From assembly GCA_003576845.1 (NCBI GenBank), contig QEVJ01000029.1, forward strand, positions 1 through 64,000: a DNA stretch of 64,000 nucleotides, given 5' to 3'. Source of the stretch: Planctomycetota bacterium (GTDB taxonomy: Bacteria > Planctomycetota > Planctomycetia > Pirellulales > PLA5). Shown here piece after piece: positions 8,891-17,742 of this stretch. The translations under genes were made by a program, and so were the position numbers. Numbering within the stretch: the first letter of the stretch is position 1; every line of letters begins with the position of its first letter. Under the pieces are notes generated by a model that worked only from the letters and a program-made list of their open reading frames with translations, was not told where the DNA came from and did not search any database.

Positions 8891-10183
8891 CTATAGCGTC
8901 TTGAGCCATCCGGAAATCGCCTGTTGCAACTGAGCTGCCTGCTTCTGGTTCAGCTTTACGGTTGCGACGCCTTCGTGGTCCAGTTCGCCCTTGGCCTTGA
9001 GGACCAGCGGACTGCGCTCGACGTCGCCGGCCTTGATCTGAGGCAACAACGCCTGAATGTTCTCCGTCTTGTTGTACGTGCTCGGCTGCAAAACCCACGC
9101 CCCGTGCTCGCGCGGATCCTTGTCTTGAGGCGGTTTTCCGGTCGTGCAATGGCACCTCAAACACCCCAAGTTTCCCAACACGGCCGCGAAGTCGTCGTAA
9201 CCGGGCTTCAACCGCTCGATGTTGTCGGCGGAACCTGCAGTCAGCGATTGCCGCACGGCCGCCTCGTCGATCTTGTCGCCGTGCGCATCGAGAACGTGGC
9301 GCGCCGCCTCGCCGTAATTCGCCGAATCTGCCGCCGCCTTTGCCGCCTCGGGGCCGTTCTCGCGAGACTTTGCCTCCAAGTACAATGCCTGGCCCAGCAA
9401 CCGCCGATAAACGCCAGCGTGACTTCCCTCGTGACACAACAGGCACGACCGAATTCCAAAGCCGCCCCGCTCCTCGGCAACCACAAGCTGCGCCATCGTC
9501 AACTTGGCTTGCGGATAGTCCTCACGAAAGAGTTTCTTGGCGGCAAACCGAACCGTGGCATAGTACAACGGTTGGTCGAAACCTCCGTCGAAACGGTTTG
9601 TCGGGTTCAGACGCGCGTACATTGCGACGGCGTTCTCGCGCAACTTTCCGGGCAGAGAGTCCAAAGAAAGGTTCGGGTCGCGCTCTCCGACCAATACGAA
9701 GTCCAAATGCTCCCGAAGTGCGTTTCTCGCGCACAAGTACGCCGGTTGTTCCTCCACGGGTCGCCCTTCGACGATCTCCATGTCCGCCAGCCATGGATTG
9801 ATTAAATCCGATCCTAGCGGACCGAATACGGGCACCGAATCGCCCGTCGCCGGATCCTTCACGGGGCGAAACGGCGTCATTTCGGCCTGCTGGAAATCGT
9901 CGAAGCTCGTCAGGCCGCGTTCGTGGAGTTGGGCGTTGAACCCGCGCACGACTTCGCCAGTCGCCTTGCCGCCGCGCGAATCGCGGTACTTCGCGAATGC
10001 TTCGGCGAGGTGCTTGTTCCGCGCCTTTTTCGTTTCCTCAAAGGTTCGCAGCTCGATCGATTTGGCCTCGGCGATGACGGACAAGACGCCCGCATCACCG
10101 TCGGAACGGGCCGCGTCTGCGGCAATGCTGACCGCCACGATGCACATGCCGATTAACGCCCCAAGCACGCTTCCCTTCCACAT
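8891..10183 (-). CDS. Exported diheme cytochrome c-like protein
   Basis: A 430-residue exported protein with two c-type haem motifs: CLLCH at 247-251 and CLRCH at 341-345. The N-terminus is a hydrophobic signal (MWKGSVLGALIGMCIVAV). The region between is helical and charged, and I do not recognise the family. The start is set by a GGAG site 9 bases upstream of ATG 10183. The gene lies between a ferredoxin gene and a DUF1800 gene in the run that contains the putative NO dismutase, so it may carry electrons for the exported proteins around it; that is inference. The C-terminal 60 residues (VKLNQKQAAQLQQAISGWLKTL in part) are amphipathic helix. Confidence 0.8.
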   Translation of the reverse strand: MWKGSVLGALIGMCIVAVSIAADAARSDGDAGVLSVIAEAKSIELRTFEETKKARNKHLAEAFAKYRDSRGGKATGEVVRGFNAQLHERGLTSFDDFQQAEMTPFRPVKDPATGDSVPVFGPLGSDLINPWLADMEIVEGRPVEEQPAYLCARNALREHLDFVLVGERDPNLSLDSLPGKLRENAVAMYARLNPTNRFDGGFDQPLYYATVRFAAKKLFREDYPQAKLTMAQLVVAEERGGFGIRSCLLCHEGSHAGVYRRLLGQALYLEAKSRENGPEAAKAAADSANYGEAARHVLDAHGDKIDEAAVRQSLTAGSADNIERLKPGYDDFAAVLGNLGCLRCHCTTGKPPQDKDPREHGAWVLQPSTYNKTENIQALLPQIKAGDVERSPLVLKAKGELDHEGVATVKLNQKQAAQLQQAISGWLKTL

Positions 10184-10327
10184 TCGGAACGCTCCTATTC
10201 GAGTGACCGGTCTGGCGCGGAACCCCACCGAGGGCACATTCCTCGCCGAATTGCGTCGGCACGCGCCCCTACCGAACCGACGGTTCGTTTCGGAACCACA
10301 CGCGCCGCATCACATGACAATTTCAGT

Positions 10328-10651
10328 TCATCGGACAAACGCGCGTTTGATCGCGCTCCACATCGTGTGCGGTTCGGGGACCGCAGAATGTGGCGAATCG
10401 ACGCGCCATTGCCCCCGCTCGCCACACTCGTCCATGCCCACCCACTCCATGTGAATCGCGTCCTCCGGACAGGCCGTGGCGCACGCGCCCTCGCTGCCGC
10501 AGTCGTGTGGGCGAACGAGCGTTGCATACGACCAGACCATGTGCAAGCATCCGTGGTCGCACGCTTCGACGCACGTTGCGCACCCCGTACACGAGTCCTG
10601 GTCGACCACCGGAACGTACTTAAAACCGTCGTGCATATTCGTCGCTCGCAT
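10328..10651 (-). CDS. Ferredoxin-type 4Fe-4S protein
   Basis: A small iron-sulfur protein of about 107 residues. The first cysteine set is canonical (C21, C24, C27, C31 in CTGCATCVEAC). The second is unusual: C51-x5-C57-x3-C61-Pro, with an extra C35, so the second cluster may use a non-standard ligand spacing or be a 3Fe-4S centre. There is no signal peptide, so it should act in the cytoplasm, unlike its exported neighbours. Either ATG 10651 or ATG 10636 could be the start; I took the first, 17 bases after the DUF1326 gene. Its redox partner is unknown; the adjacent NO-converting membrane enzyme is one candidate. Confidence 0.8.
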   Translation of the reverse strand: MRATNMHDGFKYVPVVDQDSCTGCATCVEACDHGCLHMVWSYATLVRPHDCGSEGACATACPEDAIHMEWVGMDECGERGQWRVDSPHSAVPEPHTMWSAIKRAFVR

Positions 10652-10668
10652 CGCTCGGCGTCGACTCG

Positions 10669-11349
10669 TCAGCGGGAGAATCCCCCAACGCATGCCGTTG
10701 TCGGGAGTCCTGCCCGCGCGGAGCTCGGGTCTCTGGCGGTCCCCTCGGATTCGCGAGCCCGCGCGGCGCAGGACCAATCGACGGTAGCGGCCGTGTAGTT
10801 GTAATGGACGGACGACGAAGGGCGGACTTCACCGACGCCGCGGGCCTTCGCGGCAGCCCAATCGGCTTCCTCCATTCGCCGCGTCCGCAACGTGATGTCG
10901 CCGGCGTTCAGAACGACGTAACCCATCGCGCAGCCCTCGCCAACCCGCAAGTCGATCGGAGCGGTCTCGATCGCTCCGACGTCGCCCAACGCCTGTCCAG
11001 CCAGGCTCTTGATTAAATCGACGAGCGCAGCTTGCTGCGCCGCGTTGGCACGTTTGTCGACGAGCAAGGCAGTTCGCGACTTCGCGTTGCCTCGCCCGTC
11101 GTCGACTGCGTGCCGCACACCCACGACGCAGAGGCCGTCGAGTTCGACTCCGCCATGCGCGCCTTTTGTTACTTTCCAGCCGAGCAGTGCTTCTGGCCGT
11201 GCTGCAACGGCTTTCACCGCCACGAACGTCTGCGGAGCGACGACGACGGGCGCCGGAGCTTCCACGTACATCCCTCGAACGGTCTCCGCCGCGTTGGCAG
11301 GGCCAACGTGCAAAGCCATCGCCAACGCCAAAGTCGTAGCCAACCTCAT
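10669..11349 (-). CDS. Exported DUF1326-like protein
   Basis: A 226-residue protein with a signal peptide (MRLATTLALAMALHVGPANA). The mature part resembles DUF1326: VRGMYVEAPAP, an ALLGWKV segment, LCVVGV, LLVDKRANAAQQAALVDL and a C-terminal CAMGYVV segment. No biochemical role is known for this family. The final 35 residues (after Cys198 or so) are Ser/Arg rich and look poorly conserved. It is 107 bases downstream of the NO dismutase-like gene and just upstream of the ferredoxin gene. An AGG site lies about 7 bases before ATG 11349, and the frame upstream of this codon has no coding character. Confidence 0.7.
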   Translation of the reverse strand: MRLATTLALAMALHVGPANAAETVRGMYVEAPAPVVVAPQTFVAVKAVAARPEALLGWKVTKGAHGGVELDGLCVVGVRHAVDDGRGNAKSRTALLVDKRANAAQQAALVDLIKSLAGQALGDVGAIETAPIDLRVGEGCAMGYVVLNAGDITLRTRRMEEADWAAAKARGVGEVRPSSSVHYNYTAATVDWSCAARARESEGTARDPSSARAGLPTTACVGGFSR

Positions 11350-11456
11350 CGCGCACCTGCTTTCTCGGGATACGCATCTACAACCGATTGCCCGTCGCCG
11401 CGGGGCAGGGCGAGTTCGCCCCCGCGACGACGGAAGTCTCCGATCCCCCTCGAAGG

Positions 11457-13901
11457 TCAGAAGTTCGCGACGGGCACGCGATCCGGTTGCGCCGCCGGCC
11501 GCGTACCGTAAGTTGGCGCTTCCGGCGCCGCCAACACCGACTTCGGCACGACGAATTGCTCTTCCACGGTTTGCGCGTCTTTCAATCCAAACCACCGCGT
11601 GACCATGAACCAGGTCAACGGAAGAACGCCGCCGACGATGAAGATCAGCACACCCACTCCTCGCAGCCACGTTAGGTTCTGGAACGTAGCGCCGCCAAGG
11701 TATCCATTAGATCGCGAGTAGGCATAACCTTCCGTCATCGCGGCCATAAGTTGATGCACCCCTACCGGGAAAAGGTCCATCACAACCATCAGCATCAAGC
11801 CGATATTCAGCGACCAAAACGTCGTCTTGAGCAGTTTTGCGTTCCAGAGCTTCGGTCCGACGTTCCAGCGGGCACAGAACAACATCGTGGCGATCGCCAG
11901 ATTGCCGTACACGCCAAACAACGCCGCATGCCCGTGATTCACAGTCAGGTAGGTGCCGTGCTGGTAGTAATTCACGATCGGAAGATTGATCATGAACCCC
12001 AATACGCCCGCGCCCAGGAAGTTCCAGAAGTTGACGCCCACGAGATACAAGAACGGCTCGGCCAGCCCGAATGTGGCTTTTGCGCCGTTACCGTTGGCGC
12101 GCGCGAGCATGTGCTCCGGCATATGACGGAACCGCCATGCCTCGATAGTCAGGAGCACGAGAGGCGCAACCTGCAAGCTCGAAAGTACGCCGCCAAGCGC
12201 GACCGTTTCGATCGACTTGGCGTTCCAGTAGAAGTTGTGGCTGATGCCGATCAACCCCGACCCGAGGAACAGCACGGCCGCCAGGTAGACCACGCGTGCG
12301 GCGACGAGGTGGCTGACGAAGCCCATCAAGTACAGGAAGTACGCGACGATAATCGTCGTGAACACCTCGAAGAAGGCCTCGACCCACATGTGGATCGTGC
12401 ACCACCGCCAGAAGTCGGCGATGACGAAGTTCGTTTCCGGCTTGGCGACGAACGACGCCGTGAACATGAAGATGATCCCGGCGATCGAATACACGATCCA
12501 GTTCGGCAGGGTCCACGATTGCTTTTGCCGCAACACGGGCCACAATCCTCGCGCGACGATGATGAACCACGTAATGAACGACGCGAACAGAACGGTTTGA
12601 TACAGCCGTCCCATCTGCATGAACTCCCAGCCCTGAGCGCCGATCCAGCGCCACATCCCGCTGTCGCCCAGCAGACCCTTGACGCCCAACGGAATACCGA
12701 AGGCGACACCGGCTGCCACCGCCACGAGCATCCAGAACAAGGTGTTGATCCACTTGAGCTGGCCGGAAGGCTCCGGGCGGCAAATCAGCGGCAGCACCCA
12801 AATCGTCGCAGCAAACCAGCATACGGCCACCCACAACACCGAGATCTGCGTGTGCCACGCCCGCGAAATCGTCACGGGAATCAGCGTCTTGAGATCCGTT
12901 CCGAAATACTTGCCGAGATTGATGAAGTCGCTGATCGCCAACAAGCCGGCCAAGACCTGCACCAGGAATAGGATCGCGGCCACTGCGAAAAACTTGTAAG
13001 TCGCCCGCTGCGTGGGAGTCGGCTTGAATCGATCCACCAGGTCCGAGGTGGCCAGGGGCGGCAACTGCGCCGCCTGCTGCTCCAGGATCGCCTCGCGGTC
13101 CATTTTGCCGTAGTAATAGAAGATCACGCCGATCGTGAGGATCACGAACAACGTTCCGATCACGCTCCAGAGCACCAATCCGCCGTGCGGCAAGTTGCCC
13201 GCCAGTGGATCGTGCGGCCAGTTGTGGGTGTAGCTGTACGCATAGCCGGGTCGCTCCGCGGCGCACAACCAGCCGCCCCAATAGAAGAACGCCGACAATT
13301 CCTTGATCTTTTGCGGGTCGGTGATGTAGTTGTCGGGCTTGAATTGCTCGACTCCCACGAGGTCGCCGCCCTGACCGAATTTCTGGGAATAGAACTGCAC
13401 AAGCCGCTCGAACGCGAACTTCTGCCCCGCGGACATCACCACCGCGCCCGACTGATGCCGGTCCGCTTGGGTTGAGCCGGAAGCGTGGTCCTTGTCGTAA
13501 CGGTTCTCCTTGAGTTCGCGCTGCACCAACGACTGGACCACGGACTGCCGGACCTTCTCGTCGCTGAATGTATCGCGGTATTGGGCATCGTAATGCTCGT
13601 TCATCCATTTGGCGGTCAGATTAAGCGCCTCGCCGGTAAAGTCCGGCCCACGCATCCCGCCGTCGCCCAAATAGCTGCCGTAATCCATGAGCCCATAGCG
13701 AAAGAACACCTGCTGCCCATTGAGGATGTCGTCCGCCGAGAACACGACTTTTCCGTCCTCGTCGACAAAGTTGCAAATCGGCGGGGCGTACTCGTAGGTC
13801 TTGTAGCCGACGTAACCGACCACCGATACGCTCACGGCGAAGATGATGACGAACACCTTCCACCAGTGCTTGCGCTGATCGACCCATTTAATGATGTTCA
13901 C
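11457..13901 (-). CDS. nod: qNOR-family membrane enzyme, putative nitric oxide dismutase
   Basis: An 814-residue haem-copper family protein with one N-terminal helix, a periplasmic domain with no CxxCH (about 35-235) and about 13 further helices, as in quinol NO reductase (qNOR). Haem ligands are kept: H350 (SRAWHTQ) and the H656-G-H658 pair. Fe-B ligands H504 and H555 are kept, but the third is Asn556 (ISHNFYW, normally HH). E508 is kept; the second catalytic Glu is Gln577. At the quinol site the expected His and Glu are Ser324 and Asn328 (AISDFINLG). I recall the same substitutions in the Methylomirabilis proteins proposed to turn 2 NO into N2 and O2 without electrons from quinol. An ordinary or altered NO reductase remains possible. 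The GTG start has GGAGAG 8 bases upstream. It lies between DUF1501 and DUF1326 genes. Confidence 0.85.
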   Translation of the reverse strand: MNIIKWVDQRKHWWKVFVIIFAVSVSVVGYVGYKTYEYAPPICNFVDEDGKVVFSADDILNGQQVFFRYGLMDYGSYLGDGGMRGPDFTGEALNLTAKWMNEHYDAQYRDTFSDEKVRQSVVQSLVQRELKENRYDKDHASGSTQADRHQSGAVVMSAGQKFAFERLVQFYSQKFGQGGDLVGVEQFKPDNYITDPQKIKELSAFFYWGGWLCAAERPGYAYSYTHNWPHDPLAGNLPHGGLVLWSVIGTLFVILTIGVIFYYYGKMDREAILEQQAAQLPPLATSDLVDRFKPTPTQRATYKFFAVAAILFLVQVLAGLLAISDFINLGKYFGTDLKTLIPVTISRAWHTQISVLWVAVCWFAATIWVLPLICRPEPSGQLKWINTLFWMLVAVAAGVAFGIPLGVKGLLGDSGMWRWIGAQGWEFMQMGRLYQTVLFASFITWFIIVARGLWPVLRQKQSWTLPNWIVYSIAGIIFMFTASFVAKPETNFVIADFWRWCTIHMWVEAFFEVFTTIIVAYFLYLMGFVSHLVAARVVYLAAVLFLGSGLIGISHNFYWNAKSIETVALGGVLSSLQVAPLVLLTIEAWRFRHMPEHMLARANGNGAKATFGLAEPFLYLVGVNFWNFLGAGVLGFMINLPIVNYYQHGTYLTVNHGHAALFGVYGNLAIATMLFCARWNVGPKLWNAKLLKTTFWSLNIGLMLMVVMDLFPVGVHQLMAAMTEGYAYSRSNGYLGGATFQNLTWLRGVGVLIFIVGGVLPLTWFMVTRWFGLKDAQTVEEQFVVPKSVLAAPEAPTYGTRPAAQPDRVPVANF

Positions 13902-13961
13902 GGCATTTCTCTCCGTTGGGGGTTAATGGCGGGATTCATTCCGGTCATGCCGCCAGGGGGT

Positions 13962-15230
13962 TCAGGCCAGGAAATCGACCAGCGGGTATTGCTGGCCCAA
14001 CACTCCCTGGCTCGGGATCGCCAGCCATTTTTCGAGCACGGTTGCGTATACACTGCGGAAGTCCGTGGTCGGTTTGAGCCAATCGCCGCCGCCGCCGAAT
14101 ACGTCTTTGAGGCTCGGATGCGCTCCATGCACGCCCGGCTTCACCGGCCCGAACAGGAACATCGCAGCCGCGGCGCCGTGATCCGTACCTTGCCCGCCGT
14201 TCTCCTTGACCGTGCGGCCGAACTCGCTGGCGGTCATCGTCAGCACGCGGTGCGCCTGCTTATGCGCCCCGAGATCTTTGTAGAACGCGACGATCGCGTC
14301 GTTGAGCTCCTTCATCAGGTTGTCGTGGTGCGGCCGCTGATTGACGTGCGTGTCGAACCCGCCGCCGTGAAACGTGAAGTACATCCGCGTGCTCAATCCG
14401 CCCGCGACCAACCCGGCAATCGTCCGCAAGTGCCGACCCAGCCCTGTATTGGGATACTCGATCGTCGGCTTATAATCCTTCGCCAGCGTACGAATCCGAT
14501 CGCTCGTGGCATTTGCGGCCAGCGCCGTTTGCGAGACGTAATGCAATTCCGAGAGCGGCCCGGGCGCGTTGGGGCCCAGCTCGTGAAGCTGCTTGTATGC
14601 TTCCCCGCGCTTCGCGTCGCCCCGATTGCCGAAGAACCCGAATGCCTCGGGCGCGTCGAACGCGATTCCCTGGTGCCGTCGCCCCCACATTGCCATCGGC
14701 GTGCTGCCGGTTCCGACAGCGATTGCGCCGTCTACGGCAACCGTCTCCACATATGCCGCGTCGCAGGCCTTGCCGATCCAGCCGAACGGTCCTTCACCGG
14801 CCGGGCACAAACGCCCCCGCATATCCGCCGTGTGCCAGATGTCCGTCGAGTGAAAGTGGCTCAGATTCGGGTTCGGATACCCGACGCCCGGCAATGCCGC
14901 CAACGTTCCTTCGTCGAGCATCGTCTTGAAGCCCGCGAGGTTCGGATGCAATCCCAGTTCCGCGTTGATCTTGACGATCTCCTCGTCCTTGACGCGGGTC
15001 ACGTTCCGCGCCTTGGCGTACTCCGGGTGCCCGTAGGGAACCAGCGCACTCATCGCGTCGTGGCCGCCGTTGAATTGCACGACCACGAGCACGCGCTGTC
15101 CCGGTTCGGCTGTTTCGGCCGCCGCAGCGCCCCGAATCAAATAATTCGGCAGCGCCGCGCCGACCCCGACGATTCCGGCGCCGTACCGGACGAATTCCCG
15201 CCTCGTGACAATCTTGATCGGCGACATCAT
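13962..15230 (-). CDS. Tat-exported DUF1501 protein (pair 2)
   Basis: A 422-residue DUF1501 protein placed 60 bases upstream of the putative NO dismutase. It has a VTRREFVRYGAG twin-arginine signal, then VVQFNGGHDAMS, NPNLSHFHSTDIWHTA, GGGFDTHVNQ, ASEFGRTVKENGG and GTDHGAAAAMF. A strong AGGAGG site precedes ATG 15230. Relative to pair 3 it has an extra Gly before FDTH and a short C-terminal insertion (VFGGGGDW). Function is unknown; an exported phosphatase- or sulfatase-like hydrolase fold is the family expectation. Confidence 0.9.
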   Translation of the reverse strand: MMSPIKIVTRREFVRYGAGIVGVGAALPNYLIRGAAAAETAEPGQRVLVVVQFNGGHDAMSALVPYGHPEYAKARNVTRVKDEEIVKINAELGLHPNLAGFKTMLDEGTLAALPGVGYPNPNLSHFHSTDIWHTADMRGRLCPAGEGPFGWIGKACDAAYVETVAVDGAIAVGTGSTPMAMWGRRHQGIAFDAPEAFGFFGNRGDAKRGEAYKQLHELGPNAPGPLSELHYVSQTALAANATSDRIRTLAKDYKPTIEYPNTGLGRHLRTIAGLVAGGLSTRMYFTFHGGGFDTHVNQRPHHDNLMKELNDAIVAFYKDLGAHKQAHRVLTMTASEFGRTVKENGGQGTDHGAAAAMFLFGPVKPGVHGAHPSLKDVFGGGGDWLKPTTDFRSVYATVLEKWLAIPSQGVLGQQYPLVDFLA

Positions 15231-15319
15231 TCTTTCCTCCTACGCGCCGCAGCCGCACTCTTCGCGGCCGCGCCGCAAACAATGACCGCGTCCTTGCGTA
15301 AACCCGACTCGTCCTTGCG

Positions 15320-17659
15320 TCACGACACCTGATACGCGGGCGTACTCATCATCAATACCAACAGCGCTCGCAACCGGCCGTTGAGCTGGTCGCGCTGCGC
15401 GGTCCATTGATCGCCCGGTGGGAGTTCCCCCACGAACCCGATCAGCGTTTTCTTTTGTTCCGCAGTCAGTTCCACAGCCAGGCACGCGCCGGCGAGGTAC
15501 TCCACCAGTTCGGCCGCCGTTGCGGCCTTTCCCTGAACCATGCCCACGACGTCCACTTGCGGCTGTTCGACGAGATTCGCCACGCCGTTGTAGCGCAGCA
15601 GCACTCGATTCGCGCTGATCCAATACCGGCCCTCTTCCCAACCCGATACGTTAGGCGGCTGGAACAGCGTCATCCCCATGTTCTGGACCTGCCAATCCAA
15701 CGCTCCGTAATCGACGCTGCCGAGTTTCAACGTCCGGATCGCGCCGACCATGAGCTCGATGGGACTCTTGATGTGTTGTCCGCGCGAACGTTCGCTGTAG
15801 AACTCTTCCGACAGGAAGAGATTCTTGAGCATCGGACCCAGCTCGTACTGATTGCTCCGCAACACGTGGGCCAACCGATCGGTCAGTTCGTCCGCCGGCT
15901 GACGATACGCGAAGTATTCGAACAACTTTTTGGCGGCGTATCGGGCGGTCGAAGGATGACCCAGGATTACGTCGATCGCTTCGTCGCCGCTGAAGTTCCC
16001 GGTCCGCCCGAGCAGCGTCTTGGGACCCTCATCGTGTGCGGACGTATTGAATCGGAATTGATTCGTGTTCGGCACGTACGTGTAGCCGGTGAGTGCGCGC
16101 GACAATTCGCGCAAGTCCTGTTCCGAATAACCCTGGTCGCGGCCGAGAGAGAATAACTCCAACACCTCGCGCCCCAGGTTTTCGTTTCCACGCCCTTTGA
16201 CGTTCACGTGGTTGTCGAGGTAGATGATCATCGCGGGGTCGTGGATGATACCCCGCAACAAGGCGTCGAACTTGTCCGCGTGCTCGCGAAACAACTCGTT
16301 CTGCTTGAGCAAGATGTTCGATTGGTAAAGCTTGTCTTCGTAACCCGTCGCGAAATGGTCGTGCCAGAAGAGTGCGAGCTTTTCTTCCAACGGCCGCGGC
16401 GTTTCCACCATGCGTCTGAGCCACCATTGACGCAGTAATGCCTGCTGGACGCGTTCGCGATTAGTGCGTTCCTCGTTCAGGCGATTCTGCTCGCTCGAAT
16501 CGAGTCGGGCCTCATAGCCCAACGGACGTTCGGGCGGACGGATATCCACCGTCACGGTGCACGCCGGCTGCCGGTGATACTCGACCAGAAAATCGACGGC
16601 GCCATGCAAGCCCATCGCGTGCAACTTTGCCACGTCTTCCGGCGAGCCTCCAAAGCCGGCCCGGGCCAGCAGATGTCTGGCTTTGGCATAGTCCCATTGG
16701 CCAGATGCGATCGGTTTGAGGCCGCCCATCGCTTCCGCTTCGGCAACCGCCAAGTTATCCAGCGCCACAGCGACCGCCGCCGTTCTTTCGCCCGCTGTTT
16801 TTTCGGCGGCGGTGCGCTGGGCGCTGGTTTGCTCGAGAGCCGCCTTGGCTTTCGCCAGGTTATCGGCGGCCGTTTTTGCCATGTTGGTTTTTTCTGCCGC
16901 GGCCTGTTCGAGGGCGCGGCGTTCGGCTTCGAGACTCGCGGCGGTTTCGGCGAACGCTTTCTTCTTTTCCGCGTCTTGTTCGGTCGCGGCTTGTGCGCTC
17001 GCAGCGGTTGTGGCCGCGGCTTTTTCCGCGAGGGCTTTTGCCGCGGCTTCGGACTCGCCTCCGGCAAGCGCCGCGGCTTGTTGCGCGGCGGAGAATTGTT
17101 CGCCCGCGACGCGTGCGGCTTCCGCGGCCGCCGCTGCCTGTTTTTGAGCGGCGTCTCGCTCGGCGCCGGCCTGGCGAAGGGCCATGTTCGCGGCAAAGGC
17201 GCGTTCTGCGAGCACTTTTTCGGCCGCGTTCTTCGCGGCGGCGGCCCTGTCCGCGGCCGTTTTTTCGGCCGCCGTTTTTTCCGCGGCTAGTTTTTGGGCG
17301 ACCGCTTTCGCGGCCGCAACGGCCTGCTCCGCCGCCTGGGCGGCAGTCGTCGCTTTCACGGCGAGGTCCTTCGCCAACGGCGCGAGGTCGCCTCCAGCGG
17401 CCTTCGCCGCCTCGGCCGCCTTGGCTGCGGCGTCCTTGGCGGTGGCGACGATTTGCTCGGCGGCCGCGACGGCCGCGGCAGAATTCGCGGCGCGGTCCGT
17501 CGCTTCCGCCAGCGCCGTGGCCGCCGCGTCGCGCTCGGCATTGGCGGCCTGTGACGCCGCCAAAGCCTTCTCGACGATAGTCGGTTCGGCGGCCCGAACG
17601 AACGCCGGCGCCACCCACGCCAGCACCAAACTTCCGGCAATTACCACGCGCTTACGCAT
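15320..17659 (-). CDS. DUF1800 protein with long alanine-rich coiled coil (pair 2)
   Basis: A 779-residue exported protein. After a signal peptide (MRKRVVIAGSLVLAWVAPAFVRA) residues 25-312 are almost pure Ala/Lys/Glu helix, with repeated AAEKTAA-type units and few hydrophobics other than Ala, which predicts a very long coiled coil or single helix. DUF1800 follows from about residue 320 (DYAKARHLLARAGFGGSPED) to the end, with LFWHDHFATGY and LTGYTYV. The helix could hold the domain away from the membrane or join it to a partner. The start at 17659 was chosen because the signal peptide begins there. The low-complexity DNA (about 16720-17600) creates many false open frames on both strands. Confidence 0.88.
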   Translation of the reverse strand: MRKRVVIAGSLVLAWVAPAFVRAAEPTIVEKALAASQAANAERDAAATALAEATDRAANSAAAVAAAEQIVATAKDAAAKAAEAAKAAGGDLAPLAKDLAVKATTAAQAAEQAVAAAKAVAQKLAAEKTAAEKTAADRAAAAKNAAEKVLAERAFAANMALRQAGAERDAAQKQAAAAAEAARVAGEQFSAAQQAAALAGGESEAAAKALAEKAAATTAASAQAATEQDAEKKKAFAETAASLEAERRALEQAAAEKTNMAKTAADNLAKAKAALEQTSAQRTAAEKTAGERTAAVAVALDNLAVAEAEAMGGLKPIASGQWDYAKARHLLARAGFGGSPEDVAKLHAMGLHGAVDFLVEYHRQPACTVTVDIRPPERPLGYEARLDSSEQNRLNEERTNRERVQQALLRQWWLRRMVETPRPLEEKLALFWHDHFATGYEDKLYQSNILLKQNELFREHADKFDALLRGIIHDPAMIIYLDNHVNVKGRGNENLGREVLELFSLGRDQGYSEQDLRELSRALTGYTYVPNTNQFRFNTSAHDEGPKTLLGRTGNFSGDEAIDVILGHPSTARYAAKKLFEYFAYRQPADELTDRLAHVLRSNQYELGPMLKNLFLSEEFYSERSRGQHIKSPIELMVGAIRTLKLGSVDYGALDWQVQNMGMTLFQPPNVSGWEEGRYWISANRVLLRYNGVANLVEQPQVDVVGMVQGKAATAAELVEYLAGACLAVELTAEQKKTLIGFVGELPPGDQWTAQRDQLNGRLRALLVLMMSTPAYQVS

Positions 17660-17742
17660 GTTCGCATCCCTTACGCGAATTCCTATATGGCTCGGCCGTA
17701 CGACCAGCCACAAAATGGTTCGTTGGGGCCGACGTGCACGCC

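Noticed and set aside
11457-13901. Ordinary quinol nitric oxide reductase or a cytochrome oxidase
   Set aside because: The fold is qNOR, not oxidase, but the quinol-site His and Glu and one Fe-B His are replaced, so a plain NO reductase call would hide the main signal.
16574-17618. Long open frames on both strands over the alanine-rich region
   Set aside because: They are produced by low-complexity GCG/GCC-rich DNA coding for the coiled coil and have no ribosome sites or family resemblance.
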